Origin: Theocolax elegans
Taxonomy: Eukaryota > Arthropoda > Insecta > Hymenoptera > Cerocephalidae
Direction: 5' to 3'
NCBI GenBank assembly: GCA_026168455.1
Contig: CM047430.1
Coordinates: forward strand, 25,128,735-25,192,734
DNA length: 64,000 nt
The notes beneath the pieces are model-generated. The model had not been told where the DNA came from. It saw only the letters and a list, made by a program, of their open reading frames with translations, and searched no databases. Positions 22,461-32,775 of the stretch are shown here, piece after piece. A program made the position numbers and the translations under genes. The stretch's first letter is position 1. Each line of letters opens with the position of its first letter.

Positions 22461-23035
22461 CGAATAGCTATTAAATTATTACTAATTACTGCACAATGTT
22501 ATGGAGTGGTATCGATTTTTATTTTCTTACTATCATTTTCTAAACTATCCGAAATGACATAAAAAAACCAACAAAATACGGTATTTCAAATAAAAGTGAT
22601 AAAGTGGCAGCACATTCTTTTTTAGAACTGACGCATAACGGGGAAACGTTTATTTCCATCCCTAATATGTGATACAAGCTTTCTACCCTCCTAGTATTCA
22701 TCGTATTTTTCTTTTAATTTTTTGTCGTGCACTTTTGACTGTTTTTTTTAGTGTTCCAACATTTATCAATATCGTGAAATTGTGCGTCTGCACTGTATTT
22801 GTTAGAAATCTTTCCAGTTTTTACAAAATTCAATTAAATCGTTGTTGCCTGTTAACTAAAAGAGGTTATGTTTGAGATCGTATTTTTCAAATTATAAGCA
22901 CATTTTAGCACAATTCAAACATTTGTACTTATAATTTATTTAATATATGTATTACAAATATGCCTCCACTGCGTTTATAGGTTATCATTGTATTAGATAA
23001 TAGTAATAGGATAAATAGTGTGTGTAATATACAGG
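22461..23035. other. AT-rich DNA, nothing recognised
   Basis: No gene or repeat array is seen between the satellite and the transposase region. Confidence 0.4.
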
Positions 23036-23179
23036 TGTCGGCATAGTAGGATTTAATTCAGGTATGGCATCCCCTTAAGGTAAGGCGATAGTTGTCCCAG
23101 CCACTCAAGGCAAGGCGATAGTTCTTTTAAGGGTAAGTTATCTAATCTGATTTTAAAGACGCTTTGATCGGGAAATTTA

Positions 23180-24247
23180 TCAAATAAGATGTTCAAACAA
23201 TTGCCCGTTATTATCAAGGCATAACTTAATTCGATTTTGAAAACTTCTAATGGTGGCTAGAAGAGCGATTCTTGAAATGTTGCGACATACAATTGTTATG
23301 CGGTCCATCATATTTTCTCTTGTAGTGGGTACTTCAGCGTAGACAATATTTTTCAGATAACTCCACAAAAAGAAATCCAAGCTGGTCAAATCTGGAGATC
23401 TCGGACACCATTCTTCAAATCCACCACGTCCTATCCATCGATTAGTGAATCTGATGTTGAGATAGTCACGAACTATTCTGGCAAAATGAGCAGGTGCACC
23501 ATCGTGCTGAAACCACATGCGTTGTCTTGTGTGCAAATCAACATTTTCAAGTAAGACCGGTAAATCATTTCTCAAAAACCGTAAATAGTTGTGGCGATTT
23601 ACATGTCTTTCGAAGAAATACGGACCAATTAAGTTTCCATTTATAATACCGCACCACACGGTCAAACTCCAACGTTGCTGATGATTCACTTGTTGAAGCC
23701 AATGTGGATTTTCGACAGACCAGTAATGGCAATTGTGCCTGTTAAGTTGACCAGTATTATGAAAAGTAGCTTCATCACTAAATTAAATCACGTAATTAAA
23801 AAATTCTGGATCTCCTTGTATTATCATTTGTGCCCAAGCACAAAACTGGCGTCTTCGTTCAAAGTCCCCAGCAAGTAACTGTTGTGTCAATGTTACGTGG
23901 TAAGGATGGAATCTGTGAACTCTCAGAATTCAGTGCACCGTGGATTTTGGAATACCTAATTGTCTTGCAATTGCTCGAGTACTAATGTGGGGGTCAATTG
24001 CTACTAAATCTAATACTGCAAGAACATATGGATGATCCCTTTCTGGTACATTATTTCTCCGTCTTTCTAGCGGACCAAGTGGTCGTTGTCGTTGACGCTC
24101 TACAAGTCTCGCAATGGTACGATCGTTTGGGTGTCTTCTATTAGGAAAACGATTACGGTATATTCTTGCTGCTTGAGCATACTTACCATGGCCTTCTCCA
24201 AGCGCAAGAATAATATCTACTATTAGATTGGAGGTATAATCAGGCAT
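23180..24247 (-). pseudogene. Tc1/mariner-superfamily transposase (DUF4817-type HTH plus DDE domain), two stops
   Basis: A single minus-strand frame runs from ATG at 24245-24247 to 23180 (356 codons including the end stop), broken by TGA at about 23930-23932 and TAA at about 23778-23780. Residues 1-100 form the helix-turn-helix region (RIYRNRFPNRRHPNDRTIAR; then ISTRAIARQLGIPKSTVH). The DDE domain shows the first catalytic Asp in FSDEATF just after the second stop, the second in WFQHDGAPAHF, and the third acidic position in the RSPDLTSLDFFLW block. Without the stops the length would be normal for the family. The enzyme would cut and paste its element at TA-like sites; this copy cannot make the full protein. 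Terminal repeats were not located; the AAGGCGATAGTTGTCCCAGC motif at 23080-23130 is shared with 6705-6760. Confidence 0.85.
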
Positions 24248-24418
24248 TATGTACTAAGGGGCTGACGGATGAATGATCTTATTTCAATCAGGTCAACTAA
24301 AGCGAGGTTGTGAATTATGCACTGACAGTATGTTCTTACTTTTTTAGTTTTTTACACTTAAAGCAAAGTAGCTACTAAATAATTTTTGTATAATTTCGCA
24401 AAAAAATTTTACGATTTT

Positions 24419-24442
24419 ACACACACATACACACACACACAC
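24419..24442. repeat. (AC)n/(ACAT) microsatellite at the LINE 5' end
   Basis: ACACACACATACACACACAC directly precedes the 5' end of the family 1 LINE. R1-clade Waldo and Mino elements are known to insert into ACAY or AC repeats. Confidence 0.8.
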
Positions 24443-24516
24443 CCGTGCCGGGTTTGCTGGTCCCGCATCGTGGCGCCTCCCCATGTGGTGAATAGGGGAA
24501 TGCTTTCCAGATATGG

Positions 24517-25943
24517 ATGGTACCGAAAAAATCAAATATTCGGGGCGACCCAAAACCAGATAGGGGAAGGCACCCCGAAATTAAACCAATTATGGATCGT
24601 GAGATTAAAACAACACTACCCCAAGCGGGCACGGCAGTTCTGTCAAATCCCGCCACTGATTCCGATCGGGTGAAAGCCCCGGTGGTCAGTGCTGGTCCCT
24701 CGGATTTTGAGGGGGGCCAAACTCACATCGTTAAAATGGTAAGTGCTGCGGAGGTTGGTCACTCGGCCTCTGTAGCATCAAATGCTACGTGTGACCTGCC
24801 CTCGATTGAGATGTCGAATGACGCTGACAGAAATTTCCTCTGTCTGCGTGAGAAGGTAGACACCCTGGTGGAGTTTGTTCTGAATAAGAACAACATCCAA
24901 AAAGAGCTGAAGACTATGGCAAGAGCAACAAGCAGGGCTCTTAATAAATACGCGCGGATGAGCAGTGCTGTGTGCTCGACAGCGCCGAGAATTGAAATGG
25001 CAGATGCGCGTAAGGATGGAATGTGCCAAACGTCGCCCATCTTCCGCGCTGAAGAGCGTCAAAGGAAGCCGGTGGAGAGGGAAAGGCCCTCACCATCTCA
25101 GCATCCTCCGGAGAAAAGGAAGAAGGGAACGAAGCAGCGCACTAACAAAAATGGGCCAGCAGATGCTTCGCCATCCGTTCCTAAGACGGGTGGGAACCAG
25201 TCAAAGGTCCCTGACTGGGCCACAGTAGTGAAGAAGAGCAAGAAGAAGAAGAAGATGAAGAACAGCCAGCCAAAGCAGCATGAAGAACAGCAGAAACGTG
25301 TCAGCAAACCGGCCAAAGGCACGGCAGAGCCTAAGGTCGGAGTAAGACCCCCACGCCCAGATGCCATCAAGATCAAGACATCTAGCGGGGGCTCTTCCTA
25401 CGCTGACATTCTCCGGAAGGTCAAAGGAACTAAAGACACTAGGAGAACGGGTCACGCGTATCAGGCGCACCAGGGCTGGAGAGCTCCTCCTCGAACTGGG
25501 GCGACCCGGAACGGAAACGGCGGAGCTGAGGACAGTGGTCTCGTCCACCCTGAGTGGGTCAGCAGAGGTCCAGCTGCTGACTCGCAAAGTGTCTATCACC
25601 ATCAGGGACATGGACGCGTCCACGACAACAACGGAGGAGGCCGCAGCGATTGCGGCAAAACTCGGGCAAATGTGGTACCCCGGGTAATATTAAAACCAGG
25701 GGGTCCTACAGTGGCACCCTAGCTGCGACCATCCAGCTTCCGGCAGTAGCAGCCAAAAAACTGCTGCAAGACGGGAAGCTCCGGATCGGATGGGTCAATT
25801 GCAGAGTTCGACTGCGAGAGGTATCCTCGCGCTGCTACCGATGCCACGAATCGGGACACATCGCGAGAGAGTGCAAGAGCGCAGTCGACCGGTCAGCGCA
25901 ATGCTATCACGGCGGCCAAGAGGGCCACAAAGCAGTGGACTGA
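24517..25943 (+). pseudogene. LINE family 1 ORF1 (Gag-like, zinc knuckle), two frameshifts
   Basis: Starts ATGGTACCGAAAAAATCA. The N-terminal half is polar and basic, with a KKSKKKKKMKN cluster around residue 245. The family-typical SSYADILRKVKG lies near residue 305, after which the reading must change frame (about 25425) to continue into the gag-domain segment RVTRIRRTRAGELLLELGR and KLGQMWYPG. It changes again near 25675 to reach QLPAVAAKKLLQDGKLRIGW and the CCHC knuckle CYRCHESGHIAREC. A second knuckle is degraded (CYHGGQEGH). ORF1 proteins of R1-type LINEs bind element RNA. The inverted copy at 48-49 kb has the same two frame changes, so they predate the duplication or are typical of this subfamily. 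Confidence 0.8.
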
Positions 25944-25991
25944 CAGAGGCCAAAGCCAAGATCTCGCATGAGGAAGGAGCACACATAAAAA

Positions 25992-26118
25992 ATGATTAAG
26001 GTGCTCCAATAAACCTCAACCACTGCGCTGTGGTCCAGGACCTGCTGTCCCAGCTGGTCAGAGAGGAGAGAGCGGACGTAGCGATCATCAGCGAGGAGTT
26101 CCGGGATCTCGAGAAGTC
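25992..26118 (+). pseudogene. LINE family 1 ORF2 start (endonuclease N terminus), truncated
   Basis: ORF2 begins ATGATTAAGGTGCTCCAA, 48 bases after the ORF1 stop. One missing base then shifts the frame; in the next frame the sequence reads NLNHCAVVQDLLSQLVREER and ADVAIISEE. This is the N terminus of an AP-type endonuclease as in R1-clade LINEs (the Asn and the Glu of ISE are active-site positions). It is cut off at 26118 by family 2 sequence. Confidence 0.75.
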
Positions 26119-27120
26119 ATAAATGATCAACCTCGGTTTCTGTTTCGTTGGTCCCGTCATTTCGAAATGTTGTTTTAGTTCCTTCTTATTAAGAATCTTT
26201 TGCAGAGATTCTTCATTCTCCGTTTCTATCAACAAGCCCTTATTAATTGTGCGTAGGCTTCTTATCTGCACTTTTTCTGCTCTCGGTCTGAAGTCCGCCT
26301 GAAATTACAGTTTCATTTCCTCTTCTGTCTTAAAAGATTCAGCGATTTTTGGTCTTATCACGAGCTTGTGATTTTTCGGGTTCTTTATATTCACCAGTTT
26401 TGCCGTTTCCTTCGGCGCTACAAGCCTTTTCACGACCCCTGCGTACGACTCTTATTTTCTTTGATCTCTCTCATTCAGCGATTTTACCTGTCCTTCCAGA
26501 TACGCACTTTTCACTATTAATGTCGACATTATCGCATGAACGTTATCAAGAGCCATATGCGTTCTCTCGCTGTCTTTTTTGACGATATATTTCTTTATCG
26601 TCTGTATTTGTTGTAGTACATACATTGGCGTCTCCAATATATGTCTGTCTTTCTTGCTTTCAGGGCAGACCTCAGTTTCTGTTTCCATATCTGATTCCGA
26701 AGAGGAGCTCGAACAGTTCATGGCCTTTCTACTTGTCCCTGGCCTATGTCTCTTTTGGTCCTTCGACTCCCCCTCCGAGGAAGACGGCAGCTACGCTTAC
26801 CCGTTTTCGTATAAGTACTTTTCTCCTTTGTGGTTTTTACTGTTGCTGTTGTTTCTGTGGGGTTGGGAACCCCTGTATTTTCTTGTCTGTGCACCATTGA
26901 ATTTTTTATTATTTTGTTCATTTTTCATTTTTGTATTAGTGTATTCTTTGTGCATCCTCTAGATTACACGACGCAGTAAACTCTAGCAAGTTATTCGGTG
27001 ATCACCCATTAACAGTTGTCGTTTTGACGGGTTTGACCGTGAGCCTTAAACGTATCGTGGCCTCGTCAAATACAATTTAAACCTCCGAGTGCCGCTTCCC
27101 TTCCAGGTGCCACCTAGAGC
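26119..27120 (-). pseudogene. R1-clade LINE family 2, 5' untranslated region and ORF1
   Basis: On the minus strand ORF1 starts at 26721 (MNCSSSSSESDMETE). It runs in one frame to the junction at 26119 with in-frame stops at about 26452 and near 26300. It contains a segment (around IRSLRTINKGLLIETENEE) that the other ORF1 copies at 33.2 and 45.0 kb lack. That segment resembles the gag-domain core of R1/TRAS ORF1 proteins, so this is the most complete ORF1 of the family here although it is interrupted. Upstream, 26722-27120 matches the 5' leader also found at 32776-33187 and 44600-45011. Confidence 0.75.
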
Positions 27121-27560
27121 AACCTCAGCAAGTTTAATTTTTACACCCGCTACTACAGGGCAGCCCGACTAACTGGCGAAGAAAGCCCGGGCCCTGGTAC
27201 TATCGTGCGGTTCGGGCGTGCACGATCGGCGATCCGAACGCCGACCTCCCGGTTTATATGATGTACCCTCTTTACATCCAGGTATTCCCGTCGAGCTATA
27301 GGTTTTCACTACCTCCCTTGCTTGGCGCACTGCCTTCTCGTGTCGCAGATACGTTTACCCTGAGTTTTCGTCTTAGCACCAGCCGGCCACCTCTCCAACC
27401 GACCAATGCCCATTGCTGCGATTTAGCCTACCGAGACGCTGAAGTTTACAATGTCAACCATCGGCGTTTCCCCCTCTAGCGGCGTGGACGCACGCAGTTG
27501 GTTTTCCAGAGGCGTTACACGGGTAAAAAAAAAAAAAAAAGAAAAAATCGATCATTGCCG
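27121..27560. other. GC-rich stretch with poly-A, probably family 2 leader or unknown
   Basis: No protein is supported. It continues from the family 2 leader without a clear boundary and includes a 16-base poly-A at about 27524-27539. It has no second copy in the window to compare with. Confidence 0.35.
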
Positions 27561-28333
27561 CCGTACCTCGCCTCTGGCATACCGGCGGTCGTCCTTGTCA
27601 CGTCACTTTTGCTTTCTTCTTGTCTTCCTTATCTTAGACTGTGACGGTTTTTGGACTACGGAACTTTCCAGAGTTCGCATTTGTCTTTTCCTTTTCTTGC
27701 GATTCAACTCTTTCTATGTTCTCTCTTGTGCTTCGGTTTTATTTTTTATTTTTTATTCCTTTTACTTTATTTTATCCTATCTATTTTTGGGGAACTAGAG
27801 ACTAGGACTTTCTATTTTTCCTACTTCTTTCTTCTCTCTTCCTTCTCTTCCTACTCTATTCTTCTTTCTTCCTAATGTCTTCCTTCTTCTCTCTTCCTCT
27901 TCTTTCTTCTTCTACCCTACTTTGGTTTCTTATTTTCCTCTGCCTATCTACTTTTATAAAAGAAGGAGTTCCTACCTAGCGTCCATTCATTCTCCCTGGC
28001 TTTCATACCCTTTCACACTATCTTTCAAACTTTATCTTTCATCTCCATTCTTTCTTCTTTCTCTCCAATGCCATTTTTCCTCTTTCGTCGTTATTCATTC
28101 TCGTCACTTATATTCTATCTAATAGAATGTGTTAGTTTACCTATTGTCTAGTATGATAAGCTATCTTGGTTACCTCTGTATCTATTTCCTTTCCTATTCC
28201 TCCATTTGTTAGTTACAATGGAAATCTTTCTAACCTAACCACTTTCATTCCCTTCTCACTTATGCTTTTCCTTTTTCTCTCTCTTTTTCTTTTGTCTATC
28301 TACTTTCTGGAATATTGTCTATCCCTAACCTAC
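27561..28333 (-). other. Family 2 LINE 3' untranslated region (purine-rich sense)
   Basis: The plus strand is strongly pyrimidine-rich. 27826-28333 matches, inverted, the purine-rich 47260-47770 after the other full-length ORF2 copy. It holds no credible gene. Confidence 0.65.
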
Positions 28334-30081
28334 TCACTCATTCTCTTCCCTTAACTCTTCTGTTTGCGCTTCTTCCTCAGTTTCCACTATGTCTACGACT
28401 AAATCTCTTTCTAGAATTTCCGTAGTATCCTTTGCGAGTAAGATTTCTTTTGTCATCCGTGTCAGCCTCTCGGTCCCTTCCTTTGTTTCCAATAAGGTTT
28501 TTGTGTTTCTCATTCCTGCCTCTGTCTTCTGCATGTGTTTTAGTCTTATTTGTTCGTACTTCACGCATTTCCATATAACATGTTCCGGGGAGTCTGTCTC
28601 TCCGCAGCTGCATAGGTCTGATTCGACGAAGTTAAATCGCTTTCTGAAAGTTTGAAAACTTCCATGTCCACTAAGAATTTGCATTAGATATTTGCTCGGT
28701 TTAAGCCACGGCTTTTTCCTTCTTTCTTCCACGATTGGCATTATCTTATATGTATGTCTGCCCTGTATAGAGTTATCCCACCTCGACTGCCACACTTTCC
28801 TCAATTCCTTGTCCAATTCACACCTTCCATTATATTTTCTCTTCCATTCATTGCCTGGTAGAGGATTCTCCACCGTCTGGTATGTATAGTCCATGTATTT
28901 AAATTCCTTGTTCTTCCTTATGTAATACATTCCTATTCTTTTTTCACATTCCAGATCTATTGGCAAGTAACCCGTTATCATTGTGATGGACTCAGCCGAA
29001 GTGGTTCTATATGCTCCCGTTGTTTTCATTAGAGCAAATCTATGTGACATTATGAGCTTTTTCTTTTGGACATTATTTGCGAGTTTAAACCATCCTGCTG
29101 CTGCGTACGTTATAATTGGTATATATACTCCTTTGTATATTATTTCCAGAGAACGATAGCCCAAGCCCCACTCGTCTCTAGCTAATCTCGCTAACCTTTG
29201 CAAGATTCCTCTGGTTTTCATTGAGATCTCCGTGACATGATGCTGCACACTTAGGCCTTTGCCAAATGAAACTCATATTTTACTGGTTCCTGTCTTTTAA
29301 TTCTCTTGCCATTTATTTTAATTACTGGGTAACATTTTTTATGGAATGTTCCCTTGGCTAAGAGCATGCCACATTTATCTGGTGCATGTTTCATTTTGAC
29401 CTTTTTGCTCCATCTCTCTATCATGTCAATTGCAGCTTGTCCTCTTATTTCTAGTTCTCTCCTGGAGTCTCCTTCTACTATTACTGCCTGGTTATCTGCA
29501 TAGGCTATCGTCTCATGTCCTTCTCTTTCTAATGCGTGAAGTATTTCGTCGAACACTACGTTCCATAGGATCGGTCCCAGTAGTGAGCCCTGGGGACAAC
29601 CTTTTGTCACATCTTTACTCGCAAATACATTATCAAATGCTCCCTTTATGTCAAGAAACATTATGATCACGTATTTCTTGTTGGATTGTTTCACTTTATT
29701 AACTACATAGACTATCGCATCTTCTGTGGATCTGTTCTTCCTGAAGCCGTATTGTTTATCTGAAAGACTGGGTTCCACTACTTTTTCCAGTTTTCTGATT
29801 ATCAGTCCTTCCAGTATTTTGCCTAATATAGATAAAAGGCATATTGGTCTATACGAGCTTAGGAGACTTGTGTCTTTATCGATTCCTTTCTTTATAGTAA
29901 TGACCTTTCCAACTTTCCACATGTTCGGAAAGATGCCATACTTTAAACAGCTATTGTATATCTTTAACAGATCTTCGCCGACTACCTTTAGAGCACTTTT
30001 AACTATTGTCAGATCGAAACAGTATATTCCTGGAGCTTTACCTGGCTTCATTTTCTTTACCACTTGTACCAGCGTTACATG
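28334..30081 (-). pseudogene. R1-clade LINE family 2 ORF2: reverse transcriptase and C-terminal zinc finger (subtype a)
   Basis: Minus strand. The RT core starts with VVKKMKPGKAPG, then SSYRPICLLSILGKILEGLI, GFRKNRSTEDAI, motif A FLDIKGAFDNV, GCPQGSLLGP and motif C AYADNQAV. The second catalytic Asp of YADD is Asn here. A ~40-codon in-frame deletion removes the part between FDNV and FASKDV that is present at 34050 and 45870. A lost base after EFHLAKA (about 29250) shifts the frame, and the C-terminal half continues at 29248-28334 to the zinc finger CSCGETDSPEHVIWKC. Endonuclease and ORF1 are missing at this end; the 5' side joins the inverted arm of family 1. The product cannot be active. Confidence 0.85.
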
Positions 30082-30254
30082 GGTAGTGGCCACCAAGCAC
30101 TCGTGTATCAGCTCCAGCTGACCAGCGGGAGGACAAAGAGAGCAGGAAGAGGAGCAAGAGAGAGATGGGCACCAGCCACGTTTGATCGTGAGACGTTCCT
30201 CTGCTCCCTTGAGGGGGCAAAAGTGGAGGGAACCGCCGAAAAAAAAGCACGAGG
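30082..30254 (+). repeat. Inverted arm W, copy 1 left (family 1 endonuclease-RT linker, wrong strand)
   Basis: The plus strand encodes LTSGRTKRAGRGARERWAPA followed by TFDRETFLCSLEG, part of family 1 ORF2, although the neighbouring RT is on the minus strand. It is the reverse complement of 32601-32775, so the RT copy is bracketed by ~173-bp inverted repeats. Confidence 0.85.
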
Positions 30255-30530
30255 GGAGCCCATTAAAACTCCACCACTTTTCTTACCTTTATTCCCCAAT
30301 GCGAACCGCCGCAAGGCATTACTTCGCGGGGGGAGGCAACGGCTAGATTAGCTTACTACTGTTGCTATCGCAACTCTTCGCTCCTCACCACTTCTGATGA
30401 GACCCAGCCTGTCCACTACGGACGTACAGAGGGTCACTATCGCGTTCCACCCCTCCTGGGAGTCAAGCAGGCATGCCCCGATGCCCTCAGGGGCGAGGGG
30501 ACCGCTCCAAATGATTTGAAATTGGTCCCG
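30255..30530 (-). other. Family 1 LINE 3' untranslated region
   Basis: GC-rich tail after the RT stop, ending near CATTAAAACTCC at the inverted arm. The same sequence occurs at 39394-39669 (inverted) and 42079-42355. Confidence 0.7.
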
Positions 30531-32390
30531 TTACTCCCTGAAACGACGACATCGTAGGAGGACGTGTTCCACGTCTTCGTCCACCCCTGGACAAGCCGGG
30601 CACTCTGCGGTGCCGTAGACCCCTATACGAAATAGGTAGCTACGGAAGCATCCGTGCCCGGTCAACACCTGGGTAAGCTGGAAACTGACGAAGCCGTGTT
30701 TCCTGCTCGCCCACTCCCGGATCCGCGGGATGATGCGGTAGGTCCAGCGGCCGTCCCTGGCTGAGTCCCATCTCCGCTGCCACTCCTCTACGGTCCGCAA
30801 TGACCATCGGTTGTGGCAGCGATTCTCTTCTAGGCGTCGCCCACCCTCACGGTGTCTTTCAGCTCTCTCGGCTGCCAGGAGGTCGAAGGGGGTGGTCCCC
30901 GCGACCACCGAGAGCGCAATGTCAGATACGGTTCGGTACGCCCGGGCCACCCTTAGCGCAGCTATCCTGCAGGCTCTCTGGCACGGAGCACCAAAGCTCT
31001 TGTGCCTGTTCAGGGCATCAGCCCAGATAGGAGCTCCGTATAAAATTACGGAGCTCACCACCGAGGCAAGGAGGGACCTTTGCGGTTGCTGGGGTCCCCC
31101 GATGTTGGGCATGATGCCCGCCAGCGCACGGGCCACCTTTGCCGCCTTTGTACCTGCGTTCGCGAGATGGTGTTTGAACGACAGCCGCGCGTCTAGTGTG
31201 ACCCCTAAATACTTCAACGTTTTCACCGACCGTATCCGTTCTTCACCTACCGTGAAGGTGGCGGTCCTCTCCATTTTGTGCGAGAGATGAGCACCGCCTC
31301 CGTTTTTTTCCGCCGCCAGACTAAGTCCGTGGTCTCTCAACCAAGTGGCGACCACTTCTATAGGGACGTCTCCGAGATATTCGATCTCTTCGACACTCTT
31401 TGTGACCACCACTAGCGCCACATCGTCCGCGAAAGCCACCATCGAGACACCCTCCGAAAGTTGCTGCTTAAGCAGGCCGTCATGGACAGCGTTCCAGAGT
31501 AGGGGCCCAATGACCGAACCCTGCGGCACGCTTCCCCTTATGTTGTGGGAGTGCGCACCGTCGTCGGTGTCGTAGAGCAGAGTACGGTCAGTCAGATAAC
31601 TCGAGGTGACCTCCCTGAGATAGAGTGGCACTTGGAAGTGCTGCAGGGACAGCATGATGTCGTCCCATCTGGCAGAGATGAAGACAATCCGGATGTCCAA
31701 GGTGATGATGGCACACATCCGTCTTGAACTCCGACCAGCATTGATGGCGTTTGTGGCTATACCAACAACTCTGCCTACAGCGTCCATGGTCGATCGACCC
31801 TTTCGGAAGCCGAACTGGTTGTCGGAGAGGTCTCCGGCCCGTCTGATGACCGCTGCGAGCCTGGCGCAGATCACCCGCTCCAGGAGCTTCCCGACTATAT
31901 CCAGTAGACTGAGGGGGCGGTAAGATGATGGCTCCTCCGCGGGTTTGTTTCCCTTCGGTAGGAGTACCAGCCTCTGCGTCTTCCACTGGGCCGGGAAGCA
32001 ACCTTCTCTTAGGCATGCGTTGAATGCGTCCAGGAACAAGCCCGGAGCACTCATCGCCGCTGTCTTGACGGCCAGGCCAGGTATTCCGTCCGGCTCTGGG
32101 GCTTTACGTACGGAAATACCTTTAGCGGCCATCCTCAGTTCGGCTTCACTAATGTCTGGCGACTCGGCTGCACCAATGATGGCGATCAGGCCCGTCTCTG
32201 CTGCCCTTTTCCGATGTTCTGGAAACAGGTGGCGGACGACTCCGTCCAGAAAAACTGGGTCGGTGGGTGCAACAGTGCCCCCGGGGTTGATCTTATTCCT
32301 AACCGTTTTATACGGTCTGTCCCAGGGGTCGTGGTCCACCTCCTCGCATAGTTCCCGCCAACACCTTCTCTTAGCAGCCTTGATGGCCAC
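30531..32390 (-). CDS. R1-clade LINE family 1 ORF2: reverse transcriptase with C-terminal CCHC, copy 1
   Basis: An open frame of 619 codons on the minus strand. The leading part (IKAAKRRCWRELCEEVDHDP, RPYKTV) is the linker typical of R1 ORF2. RT motifs are RKAPEPDGIPG, SSYRPLSLLDIVGKLLERVI, NQFGFRKGRSTMDAV, motif A LDIRIVF with the catalytic Asp near residue 232, SVPQGSVIGPLLWN near 290 and AFADD near 320-323. A thumb and C-terminal region ends in the knuckle CPACPGVDEDVEHVLLRC. The endonuclease is gone except for its last residues upstream. A short out-of-frame block (EKNGGGAHLSHKM) after AAE reflects one extra A compensated downstream. The true upstream reading continues beyond 32390 but meets stops. 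The copy at 42356-44215 is almost identical. RT chemistry looks intact; independent mobility is not possible without ORF1 and endonuclease. Confidence 0.85.
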   Translation of the reverse strand: MAIKAAKRRCWRELCEEVDHDPWDRPYKTVRNKINPGGTVAPTDPVFLDGVVRHLFPEHRKRAAETGLIAIIGAAESPDISEAELRMAAKGISVRKAPEPDGIPGLAVKTAAMSAPGLFLDAFNACLREGCFPAQWKTQRLVLLPKGNKPAEEPSSYRPLSLLDIVGKLLERVICARLAAVIRRAGDLSDNQFGFRKGRSTMDAVGRVVGIATNAINAGRSSRRMCAIITLDIRIVFISARWDDIMLSLQHFQVPLYLREVTSSYLTDRTLLYDTDDGAHSHNIRGSVPQGSVIGPLLWNAVHDGLLKQQLSEGVSMVAFADDVALVVVTKSVEEIEYLGDVPIEVVATWLRDHGLSLAAEKNGGGAHLSHKMERTATFTVGEERIRSVKTLKYLGVTLDARLSFKHHLANAGTKAAKVARALAGIMPNIGGPQQPQRSLLASVVSSVILYGAPIWADALNRHKSFGAPCQRACRIAALRVARAYRTVSDIALSVVAGTTPFDLLAAERAERHREGGRRLEENRCHNRWSLRTVEEWQRRWDSARDGRWTYRIIPRIREWASRKHGFVSFQLTQVLTGHGCFRSYLFRIGVYGTAECPACPGVDEDVEHVLLRCRRFRE

Positions 32391-32775
32391 CTTGAGATCC
32401 CTTTGCTTTTGTTCGTATTCTGCGGAACGATCTTGGAACCGCGGTGTTCCCCTCGCTCGATGGTGCAGCCTTCTGGCACGCAGGTACTCACGTCTCTTTT
32501 CTGCGATGTCCTCACTCCACCAGACTATCGGTGGCGGCCGCGAGGGTTAAACTTCATGGCCATAGAGGCATCGCAAGCCGCTGTTAAGGCAATCGTGAGG
32601 CCTCGTGCTTTTTTTTTCGGCGGTTCCCTCCACTTTTGCCCCCTCAAGGGAGCAGAGGAACGTCTCACGATCAAACGTGGCTGGTGCCCATCTCTCTCTT
32701 GCTCCTCTTCCTGCTCTCTTTGTCCTCCCGCTGGTCAGCTGGAGCTGGTACACGAGTACTTGGTGGTCACTACCC
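32391..32775 (-). pseudogene. Family 1 ORF2 endonuclease end and linker, with natural arm W (32601-32775)
   Basis: On the minus strand the arm starts with the endonuclease C-terminal motif SDH (about 32763-32771), then QLQLTSGRTKRAG, TFDRETFLCSLEG and ALTAACDASM. A stop after NPRGRHR and a frame change before KRAIKA-type linker sequence break the link to the RT frame. Upstream of the SDH the family 2 leader begins, so most of the endonuclease is deleted. Confidence 0.7.

Larger units (their letters stand above)
24443..26118 (+). mobile_element. R1-clade LINE family 1, 5' piece (ORF1 and start of ORF2)
   Basis: The piece starts CCGTGCCGGGTTTGCTGGTC right after the AC repeat, carries ORF1 and the first ~40 codons of ORF2, and stops at GAGAAGTC, where family 2 sequence begins in the opposite orientation. 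A second copy in inverted orientation lies at 47773-49390. Confidence 0.8.

Noticed and set aside
24421..24656. A host gene start next to the AC repeat
   Set aside because: The sequence is the 5' end of the LINE and is duplicated, inverted, at 49.3 kb.
27524..27539. Poly-A at 27.5 kb as the 3' end of a plus-strand LINE or SINE
   Set aside because: No plus-strand element or target duplication could be traced upstream, so it is left within the unassigned stretch.
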